A stretch of 64,000 nucleotides of DNA from Hyaloperonospora brassicae (GCA_947650285.1 CANTFL010001488.1:62001-126000); one strand, 5' to 3'. Positions 1 to 10,659 are shown, counted from the stretch's first letter. Numbers and translations are program-made. The notes: generated from the sequence alone by a model not told the origin.

Positions 1-2290
1 CGTAAAATAAAATAACTTTATGACGAATACGTGGAATCAGCTTTCATTACAACGATTAGAAATGATGTGGTTTATGTAGCCGTGCGTGCACACGACCAAA
101 AACCGATGGTGATGGCTAAATTACGTGTACACTATTCAGTTTGCACAAACGACTGATTCACCTCGCCTTCGATACCGTCGATGAAAAGGCCGAAGTAATT
201 TTATCGGGAATGGAGTTAATTGGTCGCAGCCGTTCAAACTACCTTACATGCACACGAAGAAATCACTTGATAAACACTTAGTCGAAACATGACACTGGAA
301 GAAACTGACCAATCGACCGCATCGAAGTTGTTATCTGCAGCGACCTCAAGGGACCAATGACGCCCACAGACAGGAAAAAGAGTCGCTACATGGTTAACTT
401 TCTTGATCACGCAATGTTTCCGATTGTTCGGATCAAGACCAAGGATAAGGCTGCGAAGATGTTCGAAAACGTCTTACTCCACCTCGAGAGAATGTTTAAC
501 TACGAGGTACACGTGATTCGTACCGACGGGGGTGGAGATATACATGTGTTGACCTATATTGCAGGTCCACAAGAGTGTTGCGTCAGTTAAGTGAAACCAA
601 CACTTAGACTTCTAATGGGAAGGCAGACCGATTGCATCGCACAGTGCTAAACATGGCAAGATACATGATCTTTACGAATGACATGCCTTTATAGCTTTAT
701 GTAAATGCTGTTCAATATGCAACGTGCGTACCTAATAGCACTCCAAGCAGCGCGAATCCGAATCGTATATCGCCACTGGAAGAGTCGACTGGAGAAATCC
801 CCATTATATCGGACGCCGTTATATTTGAAAGCCGTATACTATCTATCGAAACCCTGAGGAGAGGCTTTAAATCCCTCGTGCGCAGATCGGGCTAACAATT
901 GGGAAGCTCGACGAGAGGAAAGGTTACAAGGTCTACAGACCGCGAAACTGTGTGGAAAGTACGACGTAACACGTTATAAAAGATCGAGGCGCTGGATGGA
1001 GATGAGAACTATCACGTGAAGGAACAGATTTGACGTGAGGACCCCAAAATCGAGCAATTGGATATGGAACCGTGCGACTAATGGCAAGCGGAAGGAGCAG
1101 CTGACTTCTACAATGTCGAACAGATGCGTCAACACTGAGCGAAAAGATCCACATTGCGAGTTTTGAGAAAGGAGAATCGTGGAGGTCACGACGAGGGATC
1201 AGGAGGCAGGATGTCTCGCGTGGACAGCAACACTGAGAGATATGAGAATCTTGAGCGGGAAAAAATTGGTTGGACGGATGACCGCAAGGCACATGGTCTT
1301 AGATCATTTGCATATTGCCATGGTCGCCGTGATGACTGACTTCAAGAACTATCGTGAAGAGATGCCGTCGACACGCTCAAGCAACTGGCAAAGAGCAATG
1401 GCTGCCGAGATCGAGTCATTTGAGTCAAATGGCATCTGGGAGGTCGTTCCGAAGCCTTCAGGACAAAAGATGTTACACTCGAAATGAGCCTTTAAAACTA
1501 AGTGTCACGCTGACAGTACTCTGGAGTAATATAATGCCAGGTTGGTCGTCTGCGGCAACGAGCAATACCATCGCGTCGTTGATTGTAAAATCACGTTCAT
1601 CACAGTGATTAACCTGACGACGGCGAATATAGTCTGGCACTTGCAAGAGTGTAGCGAGTCCCTGCGCGACAAGGCTTCATTTTTAACGCATACGTGAAGG
1701 ACGACAAGGAAAAAGATCTTTAAATCTTTCACCGCCTTTGATAAGGTATGGTAATGGTAGGAAACAAGTTCAAATTGTCAGACTATGGCGACAGAAGCAA
1801 GGTAGCATTGCAACAGAGGAAGAGCCTATCCGGACCAAAGCAAGCTGGAAGACTCTAAGCCGATCCTTTGCACAAGAAGCTTGAGGGGTTGGTCTTTGCG
1901 CAGTTATACACCGACATATATCTGTACTACAAACGAAAGAGTACAGATACCACGACAGTCGGCGTGTGTTCTGGATGACCGTTTGGTGACGGAAACGAAC
2001 AGTACCATGGTTGACCGATTCTTTGAGTACAAGCACGTGATAGAGGTGAAGGATATTGGAGCGGTAACAAAGTATCTAGTCATGGGAGCGACTTGTGACA
2101 ACAAGAATATATACACGCTTGAGCAAGAACAGCGTATTTAAGAGGATCTTGTTACAACTAGAAGTAAGCTGTCAAACCCAGAACGACAAAATTAGGGATG
2201 ATCAAGACAGTGAAGGCAAAGGAGATCCATAACCGGTGGGAGTGGTGGAACAACAGACCAACCGACCGTCTCCAAATTTTAATTGTTGAT
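1..2290 (+). pseudogene. Decayed Ty1/copia polyprotein (integrase-RT relic)
   Basis: Scattered fragments of one copia-type polyprotein read in order on the + strand with many stops and frame changes. Bases 65-350 give a gag-pre-integrase-like stretch. Bases 357-590 give the integrase core start (TPTDRKKSRYMVNF, then VHVIRTDGGG, the region of the second catalytic Asp). About 1330-1485 gives the start of the reverse transcriptase (NWQRAMAAEIESFESNGIW). About 1540-2140 gives later RT fragments. There is no intact frame longer than about 100 codons and I see no LTR in the window. It ends near 2290, where minus-strand gypsy sequence begins. The family call rests on order and motifs; exact ends are approximate. 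Confidence 0.8.
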
Positions 2291-4881
2291 CAGAAGCCTG
2301 CTGTGGCTTGCGCGCTGTAAGAGACCTGACATCGAGTTTGCCGTATACCGGACCAGTTGATGAGCGCATGCGCCACACGAGTGCGATTGGCGATGGGCCA
2401 AGCGGAGCGTAAAAATATCTGACAGAGCCGGAATATTTTGTTATTTCGGATGTACGATGACGACGATAAGGCCAGACATAGAAGTGTGTCGTTGAAGGAT
2501 TTCCTTGTCATGCACTGGGCAATTGCGCTCAGCTGCTTGCAGCTGACGCGACTGATAACAGATGACGCGCTCCGCGCCATCTGCATCGAACTGCATTAAC
2601 GCACAGCCGATTGCAAAATCGCTGGCGTCACAGACCACATGAAATGGTCTGTCCTGATTTGCAATCGCCAAGATCGGCGATTGCATCTAGCTTTGCTTGA
2701 TACCCTCAAAGGAACGCTGGCACTCAGCGTTCCATGACCACTTGACTTTTTTTGTAGCAAGCAAGAAAGATGAACATTCATCTCGGCTTAGTTGCGCGAG
2801 TACTTGTGCAAGTACGCCGCTAGGCCAAGGAACTTCCTTAGTCCCTTGACATCGACTGGCATGGCCAGTCCGTGATCTACTTGATCTTTTCGGGATCAGG
2901 GCGTACGCCGTGTTTACCCACGATGCACCCAAGAAGCGGTATTTCGCTAGCCGCGAATATACACTTCTTGAGGTTGGCGTACAACTTATGCTTGCGCATA
3001 AGTTGAAGAACCTGACGAACGTGAGTTCTGTGAACTTCAACGTCCGTCTTTCCGTCCATAGCCCGGCTATGGACGAACACATCGTCGAAGTAACTCGGTG
3101 CGAAGTCTCGCATCGGTCTCAACAGATTTGTGACACATCTGTTGAATGTTGCAGGGGCATTGCTCAGCCCCTGTGACATTACTAGCTACTCCCACAGCAT
3201 CCCGCTGGGGGTACTCACTGCCGTGTACGGAACATCCCGTTCACGCATGAGGATCTGATAGAATCCGTCCATCAGATCCATGGACGAAAAGATGGTACTC
3301 TTTGACATACCATCTACGATTACGTCCTTCCTCGGTATCGGCGTCGGAGCCGGTACCGTTGCAGCAATCAATTTGTTGAATGCGTGCACTATCCGCTATC
3401 CTCCCGTGGCCTTTCGCACACAGAAGTTCGAAGAGCTGTGAGGGGATGGTGGTTCCCTTACATTGCCCGCTGCTAAGCGATCGGTAAAGAACTTGTCGAT
3501 CGCTATCACTTGTTCACGAGGCAGTGGCCACTGCTTCATGACACAGTATTTCGAGCCCGGTTTGAGCTCGATCTCGTGTCGAGTGCCTTTGTCCTTAGGC
3601 AACTCGCAAGGTACGGATTCAGGGAACACATCCCTGAATTCGATCAAATCCTTGTACAAAGGATTTGCCTGAAGTGACTCCCAGGATTGAGACATGTATC
3701 GCTCAATCCGAGTCTTCTCATCGAGGACACTTTCGTCCATCGATGAGCTGCTGAGAACCCGTTCGTTCTCAGCAAATACTGTTTCCGACCAAATATCGGC
3801 CACATACTCATCCTCTGTGACGAGTATGCAGATCTGCTTGACTTTGCCACTACGCAGATCACGCAAGAACCGTTTCGGTTCTAGCGTTGGCAACTGAGTT
3901 ATCTCCGAAGTCAACTTCGGAGGCACAATCAGATCAAGCGTGTAAGCGCCTACGCCATATCCGTCATTAACCAAGACGTTCAACGTCTCGGTTTCTTCCT
4001 GGGAACTTGCTTCCACAGGTTGCTGAGGGCCTAATCCCTCAGCAAGCGACTCTTGAGGAATTCCTTCCTCAAGTACGTGGGGACTTATTCCCTCGACGTC
4101 TTCCGACTGTGGCTGTGCAACCACAGTCAGGGACCGATCCTCTACGGTCGACTCTCCAGTCGACCTAGGATTTTCATGTTGCCCCTTGGGGGCAACAGAC
4201 TTCTTTCTTCTAAGATGCTGCCCGCTAGGCATGCATTTATGTCCCGGTCCACTCGACTTATTCGAGTGGTGGACCTTCGGCGCAGCCTGTACTCTTGTAC
4301 AGCCGCCGGGAGCTTGCTCCACAGTGTAGTGATCAACTACACTGTGATATTGTGCAGTCGTGCTAACGACCGTACCGCAAGTGAGGCCATCGCACTCACT
4401 CGCAGAACATCCACACGCTTGTGGACGCTCCAAGATGTTCATCAGATGGCCATCTGATGAACAAGCGGCAGGCATCTTCACGGATCGATGCTGCCAGCTC
4501 ACTCTTGGCTCGTACTTTCTGAGCCAAGGTAATCCCAGGATGACATCAAATTTGTCATCCAGATCTAGTACGATGAAGTCATCATCGTACTGTTCGCCCT
4601 CTAACGTGTAGTGGATTCCTACTACACGCTTCTCAACGATAATCGATGCGCCTGTTGCAAGGCGCACCGTCATCTTCGTGAGGGGGAATGTCGCGCTCAA
4701 CGAACTTGAGCCTACGACCGTCTAGTGACTGGCGACGAACAAAATCGTTCGACGCCCCACAATCTACTAGGGCACGAAGCGACAAATCATTTGTCGCTTC
4801 CAACTTCAAGGTGGTGAGCGAAACGTCATCACCAGGTGCAGAGACACACAATGATTGTGTATCTGGAGCAACTTTCGTCAA
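2290..4881 (-). pseudogene. Gypsy protease-RT-RNase H region, broken
   Basis: The frame starting at 4881 carries the retropepsin active site LVDCGASNDFV; after a frame change near 4690 a 434-aa frame (4700-3396) holds the protease flap/end motif DVILGLPWL and runs into RT (PHSSSNFCVRKATGG). Stops near 3391 and 3184 and frame changes split the rest: 3389-3186 (SSMDLMDGFYQILMRERDV), 3179-2877 (YFDDVFVHS, the catalytic YxDD box), then an RNase H start at 2686-2441 (FHVVCDASDFAIGCALMQF, with the catalytic Asp). RNase H is cut at about 2290. Protease, RT and RNase H would mature Gag-Pol and copy RNA to DNA; this copy cannot make the full set. Confidence 0.85.
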
Positions 4882-4931
4882 ATGATTTGCAAATTCTCTT
4901 GAGGTTGCTAGATCAGTAGGGCGCTCCGCCC

Positions 4932-6080
4932 CTACTGACCCCGACCATTATTTGATGGTCCGTCTCGCTGTTGCGGCTTCGCAACAGCGCTGGACCCACG
5001 CCCATTGCCCTTTCTGGCAAAAGGTCGTCCATTTCGCTCAGTACTGTTTGGTACTGGGCGTGGAGCACTACACTCGTATGCGTAGTGCCCTAACTTCTGA
5101 CAGCGATTGCACCTCTGCAATCGCTTTTTGTTCGAAGAGCGAGGTCTCTCGCTCTCAACATAGCAGAGGTCCATTGGTTCTGGACCTCCGATATCTTGTC
5201 GTCCTGGTGGACGGTAAGAGTTTGAGCTAGCATGAGCCTGTCTCATGCTAAAGTCTTCCTGTTCCGCGGCTGATATCGCTTCTTCAAGCGTATTCAGCTC
5301 AAGGCGGAACAGGTGGCTCCTGACGGGCCCTTCTGCGAGCCCTTGCATGAACACCGTAATCAACGTGTGTTCATGAACTGGGTTGGCAGTTATATTACTC
5401 GCGAGGAGTCGTATATGTTGAGCGTAAGCGTGCACATCACGCTTACCCTGCTTGAGCTTCAGGAGCTCTGAACGAGCCCTGAAATCAGCCCGTGGCGGCT
5501 CAAACGTTTGTCTAAGCCGGGACTTGAAGTCATCTAGCGACCTAAACACATTTGGGTCGCTACTCTCGAGTCCCAGGGACCAAGTTTTGGCACGCCCTGC
5601 CAAGTGCGTCCGAGCAAATGTGAGTTTCATTTGCTCATCTTCGACGCGACGAGCCCTTAAGGCTCCGTCGAGTTCGACAAACCATAGTAACAGGGAGTCT
5701 TTCGGGACTCCACTGTATTTGGAGATGTCAACTTTCATGACTTCGGGACGACGCGCATGCGCCGTCCCGCCCACAGCAGCATGGAATTGCTGCTGTCTCA
5801 ACAGCTCTGTCTGTTGAGCACCGAGTTCTCTCAACTGCTCGGCTTGTTGAGAGCCTTGCTGGTGAAGCAAGGATACTTTCTCTCTTTCGGCGACAAGTTC
5901 ACTTTGAATGAACCTGGCTATAGTGGCATGCTGTTGGTCTCTGTCTATAGACTCCAACATGGCGCTAATGGCGAACTCGCCTACGGTAGAACTCATTCGT
6001 TCTACCACACCCCATTCGATATCACTCAAATGGGTAAACACTTCACGCGTGGCGTGAAAGGTCTCTTCATCATCCAACAT
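4932..6080 (-). CDS. Gypsy Gag polyprotein, intact 382 aa
   Basis: Open frame of 382 residues starting about 50 bases inside the LTR. The first 115 residues are Gln/Glu-rich and likely helical. Residues about 125-270 match the retrotransposon gag (capsid-like) pattern (LTFARTHLAGRAKTWSLGLE, then LRQTFEPPRADFRARSELL and DVHAYAQHIRLLASNI). Near residue 335 is one zinc knuckle, CNRCQKLGHYAYEC (C-x2-C-x4-H-x4-C), followed by a basic, Gly/Arg-rich tail that would bind RNA. Gag would package the element RNA in cytoplasmic virus-like particles. The frame stays open although the DNA is packed with stem-loops, so coding and structure constraints coexist. The start was chosen as the first ATG after the LTR and the primer-site candidate. 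Confidence 0.85.
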   Translation of the reverse strand: MLDDEETFHATREVFTHLSDIEWGVVERMSSTVGEFAISAMLESIDRDQQHATIARFIQSELVAEREKVSLLHQQGSQQAEQLRELGAQQTELLRQQQFHAAVGGTAHARRPEVMKVDISKYSGVPKDSLLLWFVELDGALRARRVEDEQMKLTFARTHLAGRAKTWSLGLESSDPNVFRSLDDFKSRLRQTFEPPRADFRARSELLKLKQGKRDVHAYAQHIRLLASNITANPVHEHTLITVFMQGLAEGPVRSHLFRLELNTLEEAISAAEQEDFSMRQAHASSNSYRPPGRQDIGGPEPMDLCYVESERPRSSNKKRLQRCNRCQKLGHYAYECSAPRPVPNSTERNGRPFARKGNGRGSSAVAKPQQRDGPSNNGRGQ

Positions 6081-6115
6081 GTTTATGTTGGATGTTGTGG
6101 TCCTTGGAAGGACTA

Positions 6116-6128
6116 CAAAGTGCTACCA
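6116..6128 (-). other. Candidate primer-binding site
   Basis: On the minus strand, two bases after the end of the 5' LTR, the sequence reads TGGTAGCACTTTG. A PBS beginning TGG right after the LTR pairs with the CCA 3' end of a tRNA. Position and first bases fit; the tRNA species was not determined. Confidence 0.5.
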
Positions 6129-6130
6129 GG

Positions 6131-6521
6131 TGTAACGGGGCACACCCTTGCGTGAACTTAACGCAAGGGTATCGGTGCCCCGACAGACGTACACAAGGCA
6201 AGCGAGGAAGCGTAGGTAAGGTAAAAGCAGAACTGTTATATTAATATAATTAAGTCTTTTAACTACTGTCTCTTTGTTTGACTTAACTTAATTATGCTAA
6301 TATAACTGATTGTATGGTGACGTCTCGTCACCACTCATTGCGCGCGTCTTGCGGCGATTGGTGGGTTGATATGATCAAGATATCAACCAATGAACAGACT
6401 CTTTGGTCGACCCTTCAATATCACCGCTACGGTGATATTGTTTAAAGAATATTCAACTTCATACTCTTTATTGTCACTTTTCTTAAAGTGACAATTCCAT
6501 GTAACGGGCTGCCCCGTTACA
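6131..6521 (-). repeat. 5' LTR of the hairpin-rich gypsy element (391 bp)
   Basis: The LTR begins TGTAACGGGG and ends CCCCGTTACA, giving TG...CA ends inside a 10-bp terminal inverted repeat. It contains further stem-loops: an outer stem 6136-6143/6175-6182 enclosing an inner stem 6144-6153/6161-6170, and an AT-rich long-armed inverted repeat around 6235-6306. It carries the promoter of the minus-strand element, but I cannot point to a TATA box with confidence. Confidence 0.9.
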
Positions 6522-6773
6522 GCTCACCTACAAATTTGCTGCTCCGCAGCTACATGAATTGTGCGAGTTGTTGTCCCTAAGGTGAAGACATCCCGGGAAG
6601 GAGTGTTGAATTGCTACAACTCCTATACCGGCGCTACTCTTACGACAAAGAGACTGCTGGAGTGCATCGATAGTTAAATAGCAAAGACTGTCAATCAACA
6701 AGGTGACTGTTGACTGCGTGCAATATAGAGTCGTGGTAAATTTACGAGTATGGGTCTGACAGGACAATATCGT

Positions 6774-6998
6774 TCATTTAACTCTTGGGTCTACATCTAC
6801 CTTTTCGGTCGCACTATTATCGAAAAGGGATGACTTAGCAGGCTCCGACGCAGCCATTTCGTGACTGGTTGTCGATGGTGCCTGCGCCGTGTTGATGCCG
6901 TCGGCCTTCTCTAAGATTCGGCTCATAACCTGTTCGATAGTGGTAGTGCTTGATTCAGCGAGGAAGGTTTTAGCGCCTTGATAAAAGGATTCTGTCAT
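6774..6998 (-). pseudogene. Stump of a second gypsy gag N-terminus
   Basis: A 74-aa minus-strand frame starts 10 bases inside LTR 7008-7443, the position expected for gag. Its protein (SFYQGAKTFLAESSTTTIEQ and following) differs from the N-terminus of the neighbouring gag at 4932-6080. It is followed by unrecognised sequence down to LTR 6131-6521. The simplest reading is a second element of a related family whose remainder was lost or displaced when the first element inserted. No PBS is visible left of its LTR. Confidence 0.5.
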
Positions 6999-7007
6999 TA
7001 TGTGTTG

Positions 7008-7443
7008 TGTAACGGGGCACTGTTGACTCCGTACTGGTCGACCAGTACGGAGTATACTTCCACTAACGACAGTGGTCGACAGTGCCCTGCTAGGTGTTTA
7101 AGGAACACAGAGGAAGGAAAGGAGACTAAGTAGTCAGACTAGTCTCTTGGTAAAAGTAAAACTGTATCAATATAATTAAGTTATATCACTCCTTGAATCT
7201 CTGTTGTCCTGACTTAATTGTACTAATATAACTATATGATGACGTCTACTCACCACCCATTGCGCGCGTCTAGCAGCGATTGGTGGGTTGATATCATCAC
7301 AATATCAACCAATGAGTAGACCCTTCGGTCATCCCAACAATATCACCATGTCTTGTGATATTGTTAAAAGAATATTCGACGTAATATTCTTTATTGTCAG
7401 ATTGTTTTAGTGACAACCTCATGTAACGGGCTACCCCGTTACA
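7008..7443 (-). repeat. Second related LTR (436 bp)
   Basis: It has the same terminal inverted repeats as the LTR at 6131-6521 and the same internal blocks (AATATCAC/GTGATATT stem, direct matches around the GCGCGCGTC segment), but is 45 bp longer and clearly diverged. Just inside its left end it has a perfect 28-bp palindrome, arms 7026-7039 and 7040-7053, enclosed by a second stem 7015-7023/7079-7087. These occupy the place of different stems in the other LTR. Confidence 0.9.
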
Positions 7444-7887
7444 TGTTTCTCCTGCGGTACATGTCTTGCTTCTCTCTCGCTCATGTCCATTCGAGTTGAT
7501 TCTTGCAACCGAACCTGGCCGAAGATGATGATTTTACAGGCTCTAAGACGTTAGCCGCTGCTTCAACAGCCCTCACATGCCGCTTTAAACGTTTTTGTAA
7601 TTGGTGCGAAGCAACTATCCAACAATAGAGAAATGCAATGTATAACAAGTTTTACAAAACCCTACGTACTCGTGCGAGTTGTCTACATCTTCAACACTTC
7701 AGTGTAGTAAAAAGAAAGATATATTGAATATAGTTAAGCTTGTTAATACATTTACATAAATCTTCCTGAATCATGACTCGATACAAACACAAACTGTGAG
7801 TATGTACGAGCCACCCTTTGCGCGTGCCATCATTGATTATAAGCGTGTTCGTCGGTACAATGGTCCATAGCAGCTAATGAGCGAAAT

Positions 7888-8148
7888 TTACTGAATATTA
7901 CCGTTTTTTTGGTAAAATGCAAGAAAACTTTCGGTAAAGATGCTATATTCACATTGACATTTCATGTCAAGGTCATGTAACCTGGTCGCCCCGTCCAGTG
8001 CAACTATCATGTTGCAAAAAGCGGACGACGCCTTCTCACAGTTCAAATGTTTCGACGCGGTGGCTCGAATGGTTTCGAAGCACGATAAAGCTATCGGTAA
8101 TGGCGCAGTCAATTTGCAGTAGTTTCTTGTTGTCAGCATGAAGCTCAA
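7888..8148 (-). pseudogene. Possible gypsy RT-RNase H fragment
   Basis: The minus-strand frame contains ALDGATRLHDLDMKCQCEYS followed by IFTES, resembling the RT/RNase H junction of gypsy elements where the pattern is AL..AT.L.H.D....., then FTDAS. It is short and I see no further pol domains around it, so this may be chance similarity. The rest of 7444-8810 holds nothing I recognise. Confidence 0.3.
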
Positions 8149-8810
8149 TCATGCTGACAACAACAACACTGGGGCATCTGCAAACATCTATTCTGGCATT
8201 GAGTCGTCTGCTCGCTCATCAGTTTTGCGCAGTTGGCAAAAAAGTGCGTCTCATGTGCAGTGGATGTAAGATTTATACATCTCTAGTGGACGAGAGGGTT
8301 GATCTCTGCTACTCGTTGTCCGCATGTTATAATGTGCGCGACAAGGCGCCAAGGCGTTTCCAATGGTTTCAAATCGGATTCTACTGATAGAGGAGGCGGT
8401 GCCCAGCATACGAGGATCGCGTATCGCAGCTAAAGGATGGGGTGGGTTTCTTCTGTAATAGTGACGGACGCTCAAGGCAAGACTGAAGGACCTATGCAAG
8501 AAGCGTCGGCTCTCGGCGGTTCAGTATGAAGTCTTTTCGCTGCAGATCTCGTGCCTGCAATGTCGGTTTTATATTATGTATGTAACGAGATATATTTGCG
8601 GTCGTCTGCAAAATTCATGAAATCTACCGCAAGACCGCGGTAAACAATGGACGATCCGGTCCTTTATGTAGCTATCCCTCTAGTATGCTGATTCAAGCAG
8701 CTGAAGTTGCGTCATTGATCCGTCATAGTGCGATTTGCAGCGTACAACACCACGACGGCTTCTATTACACACCGTAGTCCCCGAAACTACTTTCCATTTC
8801 GAGTTGACAA

Positions 8811-10355
8811 ATGTTTCGCCGCGTCACGAGGAGCTACGCGAAAGTGGGGACGGCAGCACTACTTGGCGCCCCTGTGCTCCTGCTAAACGAACACGCACGT
8901 GCAGAGCAGAGGGTGTATGTGAGCGGGTACGTACGTAAACAACGAGGACCATATCGCCTTTGCTTGCTGACATTTGCTGCCGTCAGTGAAGCATTGGGAC
9001 GAGGAGTGCGTCTCGAGCTCTGGAAGGCCCAGGTCGGTGCGAGTGGTGGCTTCTGTGTGTACAGACGGAGACGCGCAAGCTCTGATGGGAATGGGTGCAG
9101 CATGAGAATGTGGTGGTGTTGGATCTAGAGAGCGAGTTGATCCAGCTCGGGATGACACGGATTCGTGACTACGAAAACACTGGTGAGGACGTTGAAGGGA
9201 GAGAGAGGCAGAGGCGCGTGCCTTCCGACATGCTGATGCATTGACGTGTCTTTTTGTTGCTGCTGCTGCCGTGAGGATAGGTGCCAAGTTTGTCCATGAT
9301 GCGAACGGAGTGCTGCGATCGGCGATGGATTTGGCGCTCACAGAGCTACCGAACGACGGACAGGTGACGGCCATGTCGCGTTGCCTGGTGCTCCATTGTT
9401 TGTCAATGACGTTCGCTGGTGCTCATGCGTTGACGGCAATTTACTCAGGCTGTTGTGACGACCCCGCGCGGGTACAAGGTAGAGGGTCTTGTGCTAGAAG
9501 ACAATGTAAAGGTGTGCGGTGTCAGTGTTGCCGTGAAGCCAGAGACGCACGAGGGGTATGTTGACTGACCACAAGTGGTGCGTGTACATTTGGTGGCTAG
9601 CCAGGTTTGCGCTAACGTACTTGTGTCGCGGATGTGTAGGTTGGCGCAGGTTCTTCGCGCGTCCCTTCCATACGGCGCCAAGCGCGGCGAGATTTTAGTG
9701 CAAGAGCTCGTGAAGGGCGGCAACAAGGTATGCGTGTGCAGTCGACCATTTCCCGCGCCTTTCTCACGCAGTCCATTGACGCTTGCTAGATCGCGAGCGC
9801 AGCTCTCCCGGATGACTTGGACGACCACGAAGTGCTGGTCCTTCTGCCAGAGCTTGCGTCCGTGTCCCAAATCGACAAAGTCATTCACGTACGCGCTTGG
9901 AAGCGATATCTTGTCTAGCTTCATTTTAGCCGGTACCTTTCTGTTGCAAACGACGTTGTGGTGGTGCTATTGTGCAGCTCTTAAAGTTACAAGGTGTGGA
10001 GGAGAGCAACGTTACGGTTGTAACTCTTGTTACTTGCCCCGAAGCTGCAGATAAATTCTGCAAGGTTGGTGCAGCACTCGGCTGCAGTTTGCGTGAGTTT
10101 GTGCTCACATGTTGCTGGCTGCGTGTCGTATATGGACAGGCATTCGGTGATGCTCGATTGGTGACTGCTTCTTTCGACGCGCGGCTCAACGATAATGGTC
10201 ACATCGTGCCAGGCATCGGGTCTTTTGAAGAGCGTTACATGGGTACTTCTAGTGACGTCGTGGAGGTTGCAGAAGATCCTGTCGTGGACAGCAACGAAGC
10301 TGACAAGGCTCTGAAAGCCAACATCGCGCACAAAATGATGGCATGGCTCAAGTAG
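8811..10355 (+). CDS. UPRT-like protein with altered PRPP loop, spliced
   Basis: Model: exon 1 8811 to about 8918 (8912 or 8930 also keep frame); then 9101-9182, 9281-9363, 9449-9555, 9640-9727, 9790-9888, 9978-10064 and 10140-10355, about 290 aa. Exon 2 gives HENVVVLDLESEL, the typical UPRT start; exon 3 FVHDANGVLRSAMDLALTEL; exon 4 a V-TTPRGYKVEG block and VCGVSV; the last exon LVTASFDARLNDNGHIVPGI, matching the UPRT uracil-side C-terminus (E/D-xLNExGxIxPGxGD). The PRPP loop, DPMLATGGSA in active enzymes, here reads LPELASVSQI, and the RxGE stretch after VCGVS is VKPETHE. Known UPRTs convert uracil and PRPP to UMP; these changes suggest loss of that activity (inference). The N-terminus MFRRVTRSYAKVGTAALLG is basic and could be a mitochondrial presequence. 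The last intron uses a weak GTTGGT donor and is a multiple of three, so retention would insert 25 residues. Confidence 0.75.
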
Positions 10356-10659
10356 AACGGAGAGAGCACTGGCTTTAGATCCGGTTTGACAGACGTGGTC
10401 AAGATGGGACAAGGAAGAAAGTGGTGGGAGCAGCTATTTTTGTATGCTTTTGTGTTTTTTGTGTAGTCAAATTATATGTAGTCATATGTTGCAAGAAAGA
10501 CTACTGACACATGACATAGCAGTAGAAACCCGCACGTTCCACATTTGTGCTTAGAAATAGTCCCTTCGCTCCAATTTCGCTCTGCATGATCTCGCTTTAG
10601 GGTCAGTCCCACCTGTTCCACGGCATCACCGCAACAAAAAGAGGTCACGGTGTCACAAA

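Larger units (their letters stand above)
2290..6521 (-). mobile_element. Ty3/gypsy retrotransposon, 3'-truncated, hairpin-rich
   Basis: Read on the minus strand: 5' LTR (6131-6521), gag with a CCHC knuckle, aspartic protease, reverse transcriptase with a YFDD box and part of RNase H. The element stops at about 2290 against the copia relic, so integrase and the 3' LTR are missing. Gag is open and the protease-RT part is only lightly broken, so the copy is not ancient. Its most unusual property is a nearly uninterrupted series of short inverted repeats through coding and LTR sequence, described separately. It cannot be autonomous as it stands. Confidence 0.9.
2520..6521. repeat. Dense array of short stem-loops through gypsy coding sequence
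   Basis: Short perfect or near-perfect inverted repeats follow each other with little gap. Arms and positions checked by eye: 2529-2536/2539-2546; 2711-2719/2725-2733; 3120-3127/3137-3144; 3152-3158/3167-3173; 3618-3625/3631-3638; 3645-3653/3659-3667; 4321-4330/4336-4345; 4437-4449/4450-4462 (GTTCATCAGATGG with its exact complement); 4504-4511/4521-4528; 4538-4545/4553-4560; 4567-4576/4582-4591; 4776-4786/4790-4800; 5346-5354/5367-5375; 5985-5992/5999-6006; 6071-6080/6085-6094. Between 4321 and 4800 I count thirteen, about one per 37 bases. Arms are about 5-14 bp and loops mostly 0-12 bases. The neighbouring copia relic and the island genes do not show this. Confidence 0.85.

Noticed and set aside
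6131..7443. A small TRIM-type element flanked by two LTRs
   Set aside because: Neither LTR has a primer-binding site facing the 486-base interior, and the LTRs differ in length and sequence more than a pair from one insertion would.
8883..9924. Two long minus-strand frames over the UPRT-like gene
   Set aside because: They overlap exons with recognisable UPRT motifs; Ser/Thr/Arg-rich shadow composition.
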